A stretch of DNA of 64,000 nt from Endozoicomonas numazuensis (GTDB lineage Bacteria > Pseudomonadota > Gammaproteobacteria > Pseudomonadales > Endozoicomonadaceae), in NCBI RefSeq assembly GCF_000722635.1, contig NZ_JOKH01000001.1, positions 1,215,110 to 1,279,109 of the forward strand. The letters run 5' to 3'. Below, piece after piece: positions 53,067 through 61,784 of the stretch. The stretch's first letter is position 1, and the number at the start of each line of letters is the position of its first letter. Both the position numbers and the translations under genes were made by a program. The notes beneath the pieces are model-generated. The model was not told the DNA's origin. It saw only the letters and a program-made list of their open reading frames with translations, and ran no database searches.

Positions 53067-53859
53067 GGGTAACCTGTTCCTGAGCCCAGTTGATAAAAGC
53101 CTTTTGAGTTGCCGGATCGGCTTTTTCAAACCAGTAGCGCAGCATACTGGCACTCATATTGGCATCACCCTCTTTATTGGCAGCAGAGCCATAGATTTTT
53201 TCATTCTGGGAAGCATTGGCAAAGCCTGTGTTTTGTTCTGCGAATACACCCATGCCCGAGAACTCACTGGCCGCAGCTGGACTGTCAGTACGATTAAATT
53301 TTTGAACATCTGCCGCATAGTTACGACCAAACTGAATACCTTTGGTTGGCAGAGTGGCGAACTCAAAGGGAACAGATTCTCCCTTGGCATTCATCAGCGT
53401 AATCTTGCTGGTAGGGTTACTGTTGATGGATTCAGCCTGACGCATGTTTTTTAACTTTGGAGCATCAATACTGTATCTCTGACCGGCAATGGGGTGGAAT
53501 GTCAGAATAAAAGGTTTGGAGGTAAAACGGTTTCTGTCGCCGCCATCAGTGACCACGTCAGACAGTTGGAAAACAACCTGGTGGCGTTCATCGGAAAGCG
53601 TGATGGGCTTGTTGGCTTCAACGGTAAAGTCGAGGTCCTTGGCATTAGTACCATCAAGAACCAGTAATTCGGATTTTACGGGCAGCTTCAGAGTGGCATG
53701 TTTGGTTTTGGTTTCTGCTGCCCAGGCCGAAGTGATCATGAAAAGGCTGAGCGTGGCCACCAGGAGTTTATTCAGCCATGAGCGATTATTCAGCCATGAG
53801 CAATTATTCTGTCCTGAGCGATAAAAGCGTCGGGAAAAATCATTCAAGTGAGAACGCAT
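53053..53859 (-). CDS. DUF2057 family exported protein (YccT-like, 268 aa)
   Basis: The signal peptide is KLLVATLSLFMITSAWAAE. The DUF2057 domain reads HATLKLPVKSELLVLDGTNA, DLDFTVEANKPITLSDERHQ and VVFQLSDVVTDGG. It ends in a helical YWFEKADPATQKAFINWAQE. Function unknown; E. coli YccT is linked to curli regulation. I start at ATG 53859 with AAGGGG upstream. The N-terminal leader, before the signal core, holds a direct repeat (NNCSWLNNRSWLNK) encoded by 18-base tandem units. Confidence 0.78.
   Translation of the reverse strand: MRSHLNDFSRRFYRSGQNNCSWLNNRSWLNKLLVATLSLFMITSAWAAETKTKHATLKLPVKSELLVLDGTNAKDLDFTVEANKPITLSDERHQVVFQLSDVVTDGGDRNRFTSKPFILTFHPIAGQRYSIDAPKLKNMRQAESINSNPTSKITLMNAKGESVPFEFATLPTKGIQFGRNYAADVQKFNRTDSPAAASEFSGMGVFAEQNTGFANASQNEKIYGSAANKEGDANMSASMLRYWFEKADPATQKAFINWAQEQVTRETR
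53770..53823 (-). repeat. Three 18-bp tandem units in the DUF2057 leader
   Basis: Units at 53770-53787, 53788-53805 and 53806-53823 are near identical, with the plus-strand unit ATTCAGCCATGAGCGATT. The third has diverged. The period is a whole number of codons, so the frame is kept. Confidence 0.7.
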
Positions 53860-53964
53860 AGTTGTCCCCTTATTACAACTTATAAAAATGAGGGTAAGAG
53901 GCTGCACAACATGCCGGACTCAGGGGGTAAAAGCAAGTGGCATAAGGGATGTTGTCAACAGGTA

Positions 53965-54077
53965 GTAGAAAGCTGTCATGTGCAGTTGTTGTCACCCCGG
54001 TCACCTGCTAATCGCAGGCTCACGGGGTTTCGCTCACTTAACACCTGGTGGCATCTTGAAATCCAACGGGCATAGGA
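53965..54077. repeat. Structured repeat, family B copy 1 (degenerate left end)
   Basis: It shares with the 56608 copy the block GGCTCACGGGGTTTCGCTCAC, the CCTGC-taatc-GCAGG hairpin and the end GGCATCTTGAAATCCAACGGG. Stem bases change in pairs relative to the other copy: CCTGC/GCAGG here and CCTAC/GTAGG there. The left terminal repeat is not well preserved. Confidence 0.65.
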
Positions 54078-54124
54078 ATGGAGTTTTCCTTCCAGCATGT
54101 AACCTTTCTCAGCCTTGAGACCGA

Positions 54125-54817
54125 TCAGGCAGGACTGAGCTCAAGCACGGAGTGTCCCCAGTCATCCTGCCAAATATCGGCTTTTTTGACGGACAGTGGC
54201 TGTTTAAAGTCAGGACCGTTAATCACCAGAGAATGAAAGTCGCCTTCTTCTCCGGTAGGGCAGATGCCTTTAGCTTCAATCTCATCTGCCAGCGATGGTG
54301 TCAGGATCTGTCCCAGAAAACTCTGATCCAGAGACTCATTCTTGACGCTGACAATCATAGTTTCCTGACCTGCTGAGAACATATCTTTCAGCAGCTGTTT
54401 GCGGTCATAGTGCCAGAGTGGGTAGCAAGTCTGTATGGCGGTCTCTTCCAGAATACGGTCGTACCAATCTTTGTGGGCATCCAGATCGATGTCGCCAAAA
54501 GCCAGGTGGCTGACAGAATACTCATCGATAGCCGTTGCCAGTGCCTTTTTTAAACCCTGTTCATAACCACCGAACCCGGCAGAACCAAAAATAATAGGGG
54601 TTCCCAGACAATCAGCCTGAGCTTGTAAAACATCCTGGTGCAGTCCATGGGCACTGGTTCTTTGTTCACCTTCCTTGAGCATGGTCAGAAGGCAAGCTGG
54701 TTTTGCACCGCTTTGACTGGAAACCCATCGAGCAAAGCAACCGTCTTTGCCGCCACTCCAGGAAGAGGCAAAAAAAGCCCCTGAAGAGGGCAGGGTAGCT
54801 TGGGGAGAAATATTCAT
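54125..54817 (-). CDS. Dph6-related ATP pyrophosphatase (230 aa)
   Basis: It belongs to the N-type ATP pyrophosphatase group that includes diphthine-ammonia ligase. The PP-loop motif is SWSGGKDGCFARW, and LTMLKEGEQRTSAHGLHQDV and HLAFGDIDLDAHKDWYDRIL follow. C-terminally, EGDFHSLVINGPDF is the family signature. Bacteria have no diphthamide, so another amide-forming or ATP-hydrolysing role is likely. It is 1 base from pxpA (overlap at 54817), so it is the last gene of the pxp operon. Confidence 0.8.
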   Translation of the reverse strand: MNISPQATLPSSGAFFASSWSGGKDGCFARWVSSQSGAKPACLLTMLKEGEQRTSAHGLHQDVLQAQADCLGTPIIFGSAGFGGYEQGLKKALATAIDEYSVSHLAFGDIDLDAHKDWYDRILEETAIQTCYPLWHYDRKQLLKDMFSAGQETMIVSVKNESLDQSFLGQILTPSLADEIEAKGICPTGEEGDFHSLVINGPDFKQPLSVKKADIWQDDWGHSVLELSPA

Positions 54818-55596
54818 TACTGCGCCTGAATCGTTTGAATCGTGATGCCCTGAGCCTGAAGAAAACGTTCACAGCCACGGACGAAGTCCAGAGCCCAGGG
54901 ACCGTCACCGTGAATACAGAGTGTGTCTGCCTGGATAGCAATTATCTGGCCATCCAGTGAGGTCACTTGGTTGTGCAAAACCATGTCCCTGATCTGTTCC
55001 AGGGACTTTTGCTTGTCTTCAAGCATTGCTCCGGTCTGGTCCCTGGGAGTGAGCTGGCCATTACTCTGATAGCTGCGGTCGGCAAAGACTTCGCTGGCTG
55101 TTCTCAGGCCAATAGTCTCGGCCTGGGATATAAGACAGCTACCAGCTAACCCATAGAGAATCAGTTCAGGATTAAATTGGTAGACTGCTTCCGCAATGGC
55201 TTTGGCAAGGTCTGGGTCTCGGGCTGCCATATTGTACAGAGCGCCGTGAGGTTTTACATGGTGCAGTTGACTGCCTTCGGCTGTTACAAAGGCACTCAAT
55301 GCGCCTATTTGATAGAGCGTCAGAGTGTAGGCTTCTTCCGGGCTTATGTTTATATTTCTGCGACCAAACCCCTGAAGGTCTGGTAATCCGGGATGGGCAC
55401 CGACAGCGACATGGTGCTCCAAAGCCAGCTTTACCGTCTTGGCCATGATGTTCGGGTCACCGGCATGAAAGCCACAGGCAATATTGGCCGAACTGATATA
55501 CGGCATGATTCCGGCATCGTTGCCCATGACATACTGGCCAAAACTTTCACCCATGTCGCAGTTCAGATCCAGTGTCGGTGCTTTATCTGTGTTCAT
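54817..55596 (-). CDS. pxpA: 5-oxoprolinase subunit A, LamB/YcsF family (259 aa)
   Basis: With PxpB and PxpC it hydrolyses 5-oxoproline to glutamate using ATP. Family segments are [66 protein letters not shown] and the C-terminal [15 protein letters not shown]. It follows pxpC by 3 bases. Confidence 0.93.
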   Translation of the reverse strand: MNTDKAPTLDLNCDMGESFGQYVMGNDAGIMPYISSANIACGFHAGDPNIMAKTVKLALEHHVAVGAHPGLPDLQGFGRRNINISPEEAYTLTLYQIGALSAFVTAEGSQLHHVKPHGALYNMAARDPDLAKAIAEAVYQFNPELILYGLAGSCLISQAETIGLRTASEVFADRSYQSNGQLTPRDQTGAMLEDKQKSLEQIRDMVLHNQVTSLDGQIIAIQADTLCIHGDGPWALDFVRGCERFLQAQGITIQTIQAQ

Positions 55597-55599
55597 TTT

Positions 55600-56589
55600 T
55601 TAGCTCACGGCTGTTTGGATACGGTTCCAGTAATGTTTCGCGGCAATGGCCAGGCGATTCAGGCTGATTCTCTGTTCTATCAGCTCTCGCTGTGCTTCTT
55701 CAACACTGACTTCCTGAAAAGTCAGGGTGTCGGTTGGTTTTAACTGGGCGACTCTGGGCAGATCTGCAGAAATAATATTCCCGATTTTGGGGTAACCGCC
55801 CGTGGGTTGGCAATCACTCATCAGAATAATGGGTTGACCATCAGGGGGGATCTGAATGCTGCCGACGGTGGTTCCCTCTGTGATCAGATTTCCAGAGTGA
55901 CTGCTTTCGATCTTTTGTCCGGACAGGCGATAGCCCATGCGATCGGAGTCGGATCGAACGGAGTAGTTCTGATTTTGGAACGTTTTCAGACTCTGATTAG
56001 AAAACCATGAGGCTTGCGGGCCAGAGATATATCGAATGGGCTGAACGTGTTCATGCACTTCAAGAAACGAGATAAATTCATGGCCCAAAGCAATATCAGG
56101 TTTGAAACTTTCCTTTGTTGACCCAGCGTTAAAGCTAAGCTGATCGTTCTCTTTGAGAGCTCTTCCTTCATAACCTCCTATGCCAGCTCTCAGGTATGTA
56201 CTGCAGCTGCCCAAAACTTTATTGACCTGAAATCCATCTTTAATGGCCAGATAGCCACGACAACCCTTTCTCAGGCTGGAGACCTTCAGCGTTTGTCCCG
56301 CTTTAATGGTGGTGACGCAGTGCGTGGAAATAGGATGATTATCTATTGTGGCATTAGCACTACCGCCACTGAGGCAGACAACAGCAGACTTGTGAAATTC
56401 CAGAATGGGTCCAGTGAGTGTGAATTCCAGTACAGGAGAACTCTCAGGATTACCCAGTATCAAGTTGGCTACTCTGACTGCCAGTGTGTCCATGGCTCCG
56501 CTGGTTGAAAAGCCCAGATTGCGAACACCGTACCTCCCCAGATCCTGAACGGTGGTTAGCATGCCGGGGTCTTTGATAGTCAGGCTCAT
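55600..56589 (-). CDS. pxpC: 5-oxoprolinase subunit C, biotin-dependent carboxyltransferase family (329 aa)
   Basis: The KipA-type domain reads MLTTVQDLGRYGVRNLGFST, FTLTGPILEFHKSAVVCLSG, SDRMGYRLSGQKI, and LITEGTTVGSIQIPPDGQPI plus ILMSDCQPTGGYPKIG. It works with PxpB. It ends 3 bp before pxpA. The upstream gap to pxpB (56590-56695) holds most of a family B repeat. Confidence 0.93.
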   Translation of the reverse strand: MSLTIKDPGMLTTVQDLGRYGVRNLGFSTSGAMDTLAVRVANLILGNPESSPVLEFTLTGPILEFHKSAVVCLSGGSANATIDNHPISTHCVTTIKAGQTLKVSSLRKGCRGYLAIKDGFQVNKVLGSCSTYLRAGIGGYEGRALKENDQLSFNAGSTKESFKPDIALGHEFISFLEVHEHVQPIRYISGPQASWFSNQSLKTFQNQNYSVRSDSDRMGYRLSGQKIESSHSGNLITEGTTVGSIQIPPDGQPIILMSDCQPTGGYPKIGNIISADLPRVAQLKPTDTLTFQEVSVEEAQRELIEQRISLNRLAIAAKHYWNRIQTAVS

Positions 56590-56607
56590 CTTTTCCTCTC
56601 TATGGAG

Positions 56608-56737
56608 ATATACCCATCGCCTTTCAAGATGCTACGTTGTTGCCAGCGTTCGCTCACCCTGATCACCTACTACTTGTAGGCTCACAGGGCTTCGCTCACT
56701 TGTCGCCTAGTAGCATCTTGAAATCCAGTGGGTATAT
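56608..56737. repeat. Structured repeat, family B copy 2
   Basis: Terminal inverted repeat: ATATACCCATCGCCTTTCAA on the left, GAAATCCAGTGGGTATAT on the right. The interior folds as CCTAC-tactt-GTAGG inside a CCCTG/CAGGG stem. On its minus strand it encodes the final residues of PxpB (about 13) and the stop codon. Confidence 0.8.
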
Positions 56738-57430
56738 GTGTCCCATTTCCTGATGTTCCTCAAAGGAAATGGTTTTAAATCGTATTCTGTCTCCCGGCTT
56801 AATCAGGGTAGGGGAGTCACTACCGAAGTCCACCAGAGGAACGGGTGTATGTCCAATCAGCTGCCACCCTCCCGGAGTAGAAAGGGGATAGATACCCGTT
56901 TGCTCTCCGGCGATACCCACTGAGCCTTCAGGTATCTTGAGACGTGGGTTATCAAGCCTGGGTGTGGCTAGCTTTTTATTCATACCGCCCAGAAAGGGAA
57001 AGCCGGGAGCAAAGCCCAGGAAGTAAACGTCATAGATTGCTGAGGTGTGAAGATTAATCACTTCTTCTGGGCTTAGATGACAGTGTCTGGCTACTTGCTC
57101 CAGATCCGGAGCCCATTCATTTTCATAACAGACAGGAATCTCAATAAGATTGCCTGGTTTTGTCTCACTCACCTTGATTGATTGCAGGGTGTTGAGAATT
57201 TTTTCTTTTAATATTTCATAAGGTGTCCCAGATAGAATTTGGCAGGGATCGTAATAGACGGTCAAGGTTGTGTAGGCCGGAACCATCTCAATCACTTCAG
57301 CGTATTCTGCTTTAAGGAGTTGTTTTGCGGCGGCATGAACAATCTGATTTGTCTTCGGACTGATTTGGTCACCAAAGCTAAGCAGCAGGGCAGAGTCACC
57401 CAAAGGAGTGCACTGGCATGGGTGGTTCAT
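56696..57430 (-). CDS. pxpB: 5-oxoprolinase subunit B, KipI-like (244 aa)
   Basis: Cyclophilin-like KipI domain: PLGDSALLLSFGDQISPKTN, MVPAYTTLTVYYDP, YFLGFAPGFPFLGGMNKKLA, TPRLDNPRLKIPEGSVGIAG and the signature GWQLIGHTPVPLVDF. First gene of the pxpB-pxpC-pxpA-dph6-like set. Its last about 13 residues (IYPLDFKMLLGDK) are encoded by the family B repeat at 56608, so the native C-terminus may have been extended by the insertion. Confidence 0.92.
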   Translation of the reverse strand: MNHPCQCTPLGDSALLLSFGDQISPKTNQIVHAAAKQLLKAEYAEVIEMVPAYTTLTVYYDPCQILSGTPYEILKEKILNTLQSIKVSETKPGNLIEIPVCYENEWAPDLEQVARHCHLSPEEVINLHTSAIYDVYFLGFAPGFPFLGGMNKKLATPRLDNPRLKIPEGSVGIAGEQTGIYPLSTPGGWQLIGHTPVPLVDFGSDSPTLIKPGDRIRFKTISFEEHQEMGHIYPLDFKMLLGDK

Positions 57431-57770
57431 ATTCTTGTCGTATTTGTAAGGTTATTGATCGATTCTAACACATGGGCAGGCTATGAAACTGATACTGGTT
57501 TGGTTTTTGGCTCAGATGGAGATTACTCTCCTCTGGCACAACGGGAGGTTGTGTTTTTATAGCAGCAGACAAGTCTGGTGGGCTTGTTTCCTTTCTTCCT
57601 ACTGAATCCATATCTTGGTTCTCGAGCAAAAATCAGCTGTCAGGTCATAGGAGTTTGACCCTTGCGATGGACGAAAGTTCAAGGGGTGCCGCCGCTATTG
57701 GTGTCTGGCGGGTATGAGGCGTATACTGCAGTGATTCTAATTCCCTGTCTTACTCTCTGACCCACTCTAT
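57431..57770. other. 340-bp divergent region between pxpB and the FAD oxidoreductase
   Basis: No gene is supported. Both neighbours must have promoters here. A candidate sigma-70 promoter for the plus-strand gene is listed at 57698. I see no operator palindrome. Confidence 0.45.
57698..57727 (+). promoter_or_regulatory. Candidate sigma-70 promoter of the FAD oxidoreductase gene
   Basis: TTGGTG at 57698 and TATACT at 57722 are separated by 18 bp, and lie 43 bp before the ATG. The -35 match is partial. Confidence 0.35.
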
Positions 57771-58988
57771 ATGACCCAGACCATAGAAACAGATGTTGTC
57801 GTGATTGGCGGAGGCATTGCCGGTCTCTGGCTGTTCAATACTCTCAATAAACAAGGCTATAAGGCTCTTCTTCTGGAAAATGCTGCCCTTGGTGGTGGTC
57901 AGACTATCAAGTCCCAGGGAATAGTCCATGGCGGGACCAAGTACACTCTGACCGGTACGTTAACCAAGGCTGCAGAGTGCATAGCTGGCATGCCAGACCG
58001 CTGGCGCCGAGCCCTCAAGGGTGAGGACGAGGTGGATTTGTCCGGTGCAGATATTCTCTCTCAGTCACAGTATCTCTGGTCTCCCGGAGATGTTGGCTCC
58101 AGGCTTACGACATTTTTTGCCAGTAAGGCACTGCGTGGCCGGGTGGAACAGCTGAAGAAGCCAGAAGCGTTTCCTGATATTTTTCGCCACGAAGGGTTCA
58201 GAGGCAAAATCTATCAGCTTAATGAGGTGGTGCTGGACATCCAAACGGTCGTAAAAGCACTGGTAAATGGCCTTGAAAACCGGATTCTTAAAGTAGACTG
58301 GTCAGAAAGTACTCGTATTGTAACCGATGACAATAAGGTCGAGTTTATTGAACATAAAGTCGGGGACAAAACGTTTCACATCAAAGCGCGCAAGTTTGTG
58401 ACGACGGCCGGTGAAGGCACTGAAAGTTTGATGAAGTTGTGGGGGCTTTCCCAGCCTGAGATGCAGAGAAGACCTTTGCACATGGTTATGGTTCGCCATC
58501 GTCACCCTGAACCACTCTTTGCTCACTGCCTCGGCACCAAGCCTGTCCCAAGAATGACGATAACCAGCCATCCTGATGGAGAAGGTAACTGGATTTGGTA
58601 TCTGGGAGGCGAAATTGCCGAAGACGGGATGGAGCGTACTCCGGAAGAACAGATTCGGGTTGCCCGCAGAGATCTGGTGGCGCTATTACCCTGGGTCAAT
58701 CTGGATGAGGCGCAGTGGGCCACACTGTTTGTTAACCGAGCCGAACCCAGGCAGACCAAACTCTTGAGGCCTGACGCTGCATTCATTCATGAGACAGGGA
58801 ACGGCATTATTTCCTGGCCAACCAAGCTGGCTCTGGCTCCTAACCTTTCGGATGAAGTCATGAAGGTGTTGAACAGAGAGCAATTATCACCTTCAGGTAA
58901 TGAGGGCTTTGCTCTTCCAGACGAAGTGGAGCATCCTGAAATCTGTCAACCATTCTGGAGTGAGGCGTTTACCGATCAACATGACTGA
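57771..58988 (+). CDS. FAD-dependent oxidoreductase, DAO/glycerol-3-phosphate dehydrogenase-like fold (405 aa)
   Basis: The FAD-binding motif is VVVIGGGIAGLWLFNTLNKQ. ALGGGQTIKSQGIVHGGTKY is a characteristic second motif, and FVTTAGEGTESLMK is a dehydrogenase-like FAD contact. The rest is a substrate domain that I cannot assign. The last codons overlap the aldo-keto reductase start (8 bases), so the two enzymes probably act in one pathway, perhaps consecutive oxidation and reduction of one sugar or polyol-like compound. That link is inference. Confidence 0.75.
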   Translation: MTQTIETDVVVIGGGIAGLWLFNTLNKQGYKALLLENAALGGGQTIKSQGIVHGGTKYTLTGTLTKAAECIAGMPDRWRRALKGEDEVDLSGADILSQSQYLWSPGDVGSRLTTFFASKALRGRVEQLKKPEAFPDIFRHEGFRGKIYQLNEVVLDIQTVVKALVNGLENRILKVDWSESTRIVTDDNKVEFIEHKVGDKTFHIKARKFVTTAGEGTESLMKLWGLSQPEMQRRPLHMVMVRHRHPEPLFAHCLGTKPVPRMTITSHPDGEGNWIWYLGGEIAEDGMERTPEEQIRVARRDLVALLPWVNLDEAQWATLFVNRAEPRQTKLLRPDAAFIHETGNGIISWPTKLALAPNLSDEVMKVLNREQLSPSGNEGFALPDEVEHPEICQPFWSEAFTDQHD

Positions 58989-59850
58989 TTACAGGCTTGA
59001 AAGCAGGGTTATTGCCGGGACTGATATTCGGGTTTCTCCCATTGGCTTTGGAACCGTAAAGCTGGGTAGAGATCAAGGTGTAAAGTACCCCTCTGGATTC
59101 AAGATTCCAGATGATCGGGAAGCGGTGAGTTTACTGAAACTGGCTCAGTCTCTTGGCATAAATCTTCTGGACACTGCTCCAGCCTATGGCACCAGTGAAG
59201 AACGTTTGGGGCCTTTGTTAAAGGGGCAACGAGAGGACTGGGTTATCTGCAGTAAAGTGGGTGAAGAGTTCGAGAACGGTGAATCTCATTTCAATTTCAC
59301 TCCAGAGCATATTCGTTTCAGTATTGAGAGAAGTTTGAAGCGGCTGAATACTGATCGCATAGAAATGGTGCTGGTTCACTCCAATGGCGATGACGTCCAT
59401 ATCATTGAGCAGTATGGTTGTCTGGAAGTGCTGGAAGACCTGAAGAAAGAAGGCAAGATTCTGGCTTCGGGCATGTCAACCAAAACGGTTGAGGGTGGCA
59501 TTATGGCGCTGGAGAGATCGGATATTGCCATGGTGACATACAATCTTAAGGAGCAGGCTGAAAAGCCGGTATTGGATTTTGCACTGGAGAACGGTAAGGG
59601 CATTTTGATCAAGAAAGCCCTGGCCAGCGGTCATGCCTGTCTGGAAGGTGAAGATCCTGTTGGCAGCCATGAGCGAAAAGTGTCACCTGCAGTTAGACGA
59701 AAGAGCAGTGACAATCTGGTAAAGAGCAGTATGGAATTGGTTTTCTCTCATCCTGCTACTTCAGCGGCGGTGATTGGCACCATTAATCCCAAGCATTTGA
59801 AGAGCAATGCTGAGACCTGTGCAAGAGTGATCAAAGCACAGCAGAGCTGA
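58981..59850 (+). CDS. Aldo-keto reductase (289 aa)
   Basis: A TIM-barrel NADPH oxidoreductase. The catalytic tetrad is visible: Asp and Tyr in LLDTAPAYGTSEERLG, Lys in VICSKVGEEF, His in VLVHSNGDD. VIGTINPKHLKSNAE near the C-terminus is the coenzyme-binding loop. I start at ATG 58981; a longer frame from 58900 overlaps the upstream gene too far. Its product lies just before a family A repeat (59868). Confidence 0.88.
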   Translation: MTDYRLESRVIAGTDIRVSPIGFGTVKLGRDQGVKYPSGFKIPDDREAVSLLKLAQSLGINLLDTAPAYGTSEERLGPLLKGQREDWVICSKVGEEFENGESHFNFTPEHIRFSIERSLKRLNTDRIEMVLVHSNGDDVHIIEQYGCLEVLEDLKKEGKILASGMSTKTVEGGIMALERSDIAMVTYNLKEQAEKPVLDFALENGKGILIKKALASGHACLEGEDPVGSHERKVSPAVRRKSSDNLVKSSMELVFSHPATSAAVIGTINPKHLKSNAETCARVIKAQQS

Positions 59851-59867
59851 GTCTCTGACGGTTCAGT

Positions 59868-60013
59868 TAAGGAATAGTCCGGAAATAATTTCTTATTTGA
59901 CCAAACCCCGTTCGGGCTGAGCCTGTCGAAGCCCAGAGCCACCCCCCTTCGACAGGCTCAAGGTGAACGGAGTTCATGTTTTAATCGGGAAGTTATTTCA
60001 AGACAAATCCTAA
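59868..60013. repeat. Dispersed palindromic repeat, family A copy 3 (most complete)
   Basis: 146 bp from TAAGGAATAGTCC to AATCCTAA, with 25-bp imperfect terminal inverted repeats (19 of 25 matching) and a perfect internal 13-bp pair, GAGCCTGTCGAAG (59919-59931) and CTTCGACAGGCTC (59947-59959). Its right end merges with the AAGGAG that serves as ribosome site of the gene starting at 60024. Confidence 0.82.
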
Positions 60014-60023
60014 GGAGAGCAGA

Positions 60024-60848
60024 GTGAAACTGACTCATCATCGTCTAATGGTTTCCGATCTGGATCAGTCCCTGTCCTTCTACTGTCAGAAGTTAGGGAT
60101 GAACCTTGAGTCTCGAAGACTGGAGAGTGATTCTGAACATTGCTTTCTGGCTTACCCACACACTCAGGGAGCTCTGTTAGAGCTGGTATACTGCCAGGGA
60201 GTAAAGCCTGAGGTAGCTCCTCAGCCCAGCCGAACAGAGGGATATTGGAAATTTTCAATCTCCGTTGTTGATTTACAAAAAGCCAGACAGCATTTGATCG
60301 ATTCGGGAGTGTCTTCTGTCGGTGACTGTTTTGAAGTGCCTGATGTAGCCTTTCTCTGTCATCTTCAGGATCCTGATGGTTATTGTATAGAGCTGATCCA
60401 GCAGACTTTTAAGAAAAATACACCCGCTTTGCTGAATGATATAAAGACATCTGTCTGGCATTCAGCGTGCTTAAACCTGTCTACCTTAAGAAGTCGTGAT
60501 ATAGGTGCGAGCCTTTCTTTTTATGAGCAAATAGGTTTGCGTTTGGTCTCAAGGCAGTCGGTTGCGGATCGTAATATGACGCTTTATTTTTTGACAGGGG
60601 ACGAAGAGAAAGCGCCTCTGGAAGATATCGATGCTATCGAGATTCGGGAGTGGCTTTGGCAAAGGCCTTATACTTTGCTGGAGTTGCAGCATATTCACGG
60701 TACTGAGACTCAAGAAGGGTTTCATTATCGGACAGGTATTGAGACAGGCTTTCTTGGTTTAACGCTTGTTTCGAATGAGTATGAGAAAGGCAAAATCCTG
60801 AATGACCCGGATGGCTACATCGTTAAGATTTTGTCCTCCGACTCTTAA
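60024..60848 (+). CDS. Two-domain VOC-superfamily protein (274 aa)
   Basis: Two glyoxalase-like VOC modules. The first has HHRLMVSDLDQSLSFYCQKL, ALLELVYCQG and DPDGYCIELIQQ, the second ACLNLSTLRSRDIGASLSFY, LLELQHIHGT and DPDGYIVKIL, in the lactoylglutathione lyase pattern. The start is GTG 60024, with AAGGAG at 60012 partly supplied by the family A repeat. Its stop codon directly abuts the stop of the convergent gene at 60849. The substrate is unknown; glyoxalase I activity is possible. Confidence 0.72.
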   Translation: MKLTHHRLMVSDLDQSLSFYCQKLGMNLESRRLESDSEHCFLAYPHTQGALLELVYCQGVKPEVAPQPSRTEGYWKFSISVVDLQKARQHLIDSGVSSVGDCFEVPDVAFLCHLQDPDGYCIELIQQTFKKNTPALLNDIKTSVWHSACLNLSTLRSRDIGASLSFYEQIGLRLVSRQSVADRNMTLYFLTGDEEKAPLEDIDAIEIREWLWQRPYTLLELQHIHGTETQEGFHYRTGIETGFLGLTLVSNEYEKGKILNDPDGYIVKILSSDS

Positions 60849-61784
60849 TCAGCCTGAATTGGTCTTGTTAAATCGATAAAAAAGATTCGGTTCACTCACT
60901 ATATAAATATTGCCTTTGTCGTCCATAGTAACACCTTCAGGTTGAGGGACGGACTCTTTCAGATTATGGGCATCAGTTCTTAGATCCATCTGACTGATGA
61001 TTTGACCATCGTGACTCAATGCTGTCAAACGCTTGGTTTCGTCACTCAATACCAGAAGGTGACCGCTCAGTTGATGGTAATGAAGACCGGAAAGGTCATC
61101 TTTCGAACGGCTTAGTGTACGATTTAGTGTGTCTGTCGTATTGATAATAATATTGTTACCCAGGCCGTTTTCATTAAAGCCTCTTACCTCGTACAGCATC
61201 ATCGGATCACGTTCTTTGACGACAAAAGCCTGATTGTTGAGTGGATTCCAGGCAATACCTTCAAACCCTTTGTTTTTCCCGGATTGAATACCTACCGTAA
61301 TCTGGGGTGTTTGCTCAAAGAAAATTTCATGGGTTGATGAGTCGATGGTTATCTGGTGAATACTTTGTCTCCGTTCGTCCACCACCAGAAACTGATTGCC
61401 TCCCATCCAGGTAATAGCTTCTACATCTTTGAAGCCATTCAGCACAATCGTTCTGATCAATAAACCTTCCGGGCTTAGTTCAACAATATGATTGAGGCCA
61501 TTAATGACGGCAAAGAGTGTTTGGCTGAGAGTGTTCCAGGTGATGCCGGAGAGGTTGTGAGTCACACCTGAGACTTCCAGAGCATCAATATCGACTTGAT
61601 AGTCATTTAGCCATAGGGTTTCTGCTGGAAGGCGTTGAGTGCTGGAAAGTTTGAACGGGTGCTGAGGGTTATATACAACGATCAGAGCCAGACAGGCTGG
61701 AATCAGAAGGGCTGTCAGCAGCAGGTGTTTGCTACGGAAATTCCTGAACCTTTTCCATGGGTTTTGTGAATAGATAGTATCCAT
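60849..61784 (-). CDS. SdiA-regulated-type beta-propeller protein (311 aa)
   Basis: An N-terminal membrane segment (LLLTALLIPACLALIVVYNP) is followed by a YjiK-like propeller: VSGVTHNLSGITWNTLSQTL, GFKDVEAITWMGGNQFLVVD, KNKGFEGIAWNPLNNQAFVV, and PQPEGVTMDDKGNIYIVSEP. It probably is anchored to the inner membrane and faces the periplasm. E. coli YjiK is of the same family. Function unknown. Confidence 0.78.
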   Translation of the reverse strand: MDTIYSQNPWKRFRNFRSKHLLLTALLIPACLALIVVYNPQHPFKLSSTQRLPAETLWLNDYQVDIDALEVSGVTHNLSGITWNTLSQTLFAVINGLNHIVELSPEGLLIRTIVLNGFKDVEAITWMGGNQFLVVDERRQSIHQITIDSSTHEIFFEQTPQITVGIQSGKNKGFEGIAWNPLNNQAFVVKERDPMMLYEVRGFNENGLGNNIIINTTDTLNRTLSRSKDDLSGLHYHQLSGHLLVLSDETKRLTALSHDGQIISQMDLRTDAHNLKESVPQPEGVTMDDKGNIYIVSEPNLFYRFNKTNSG

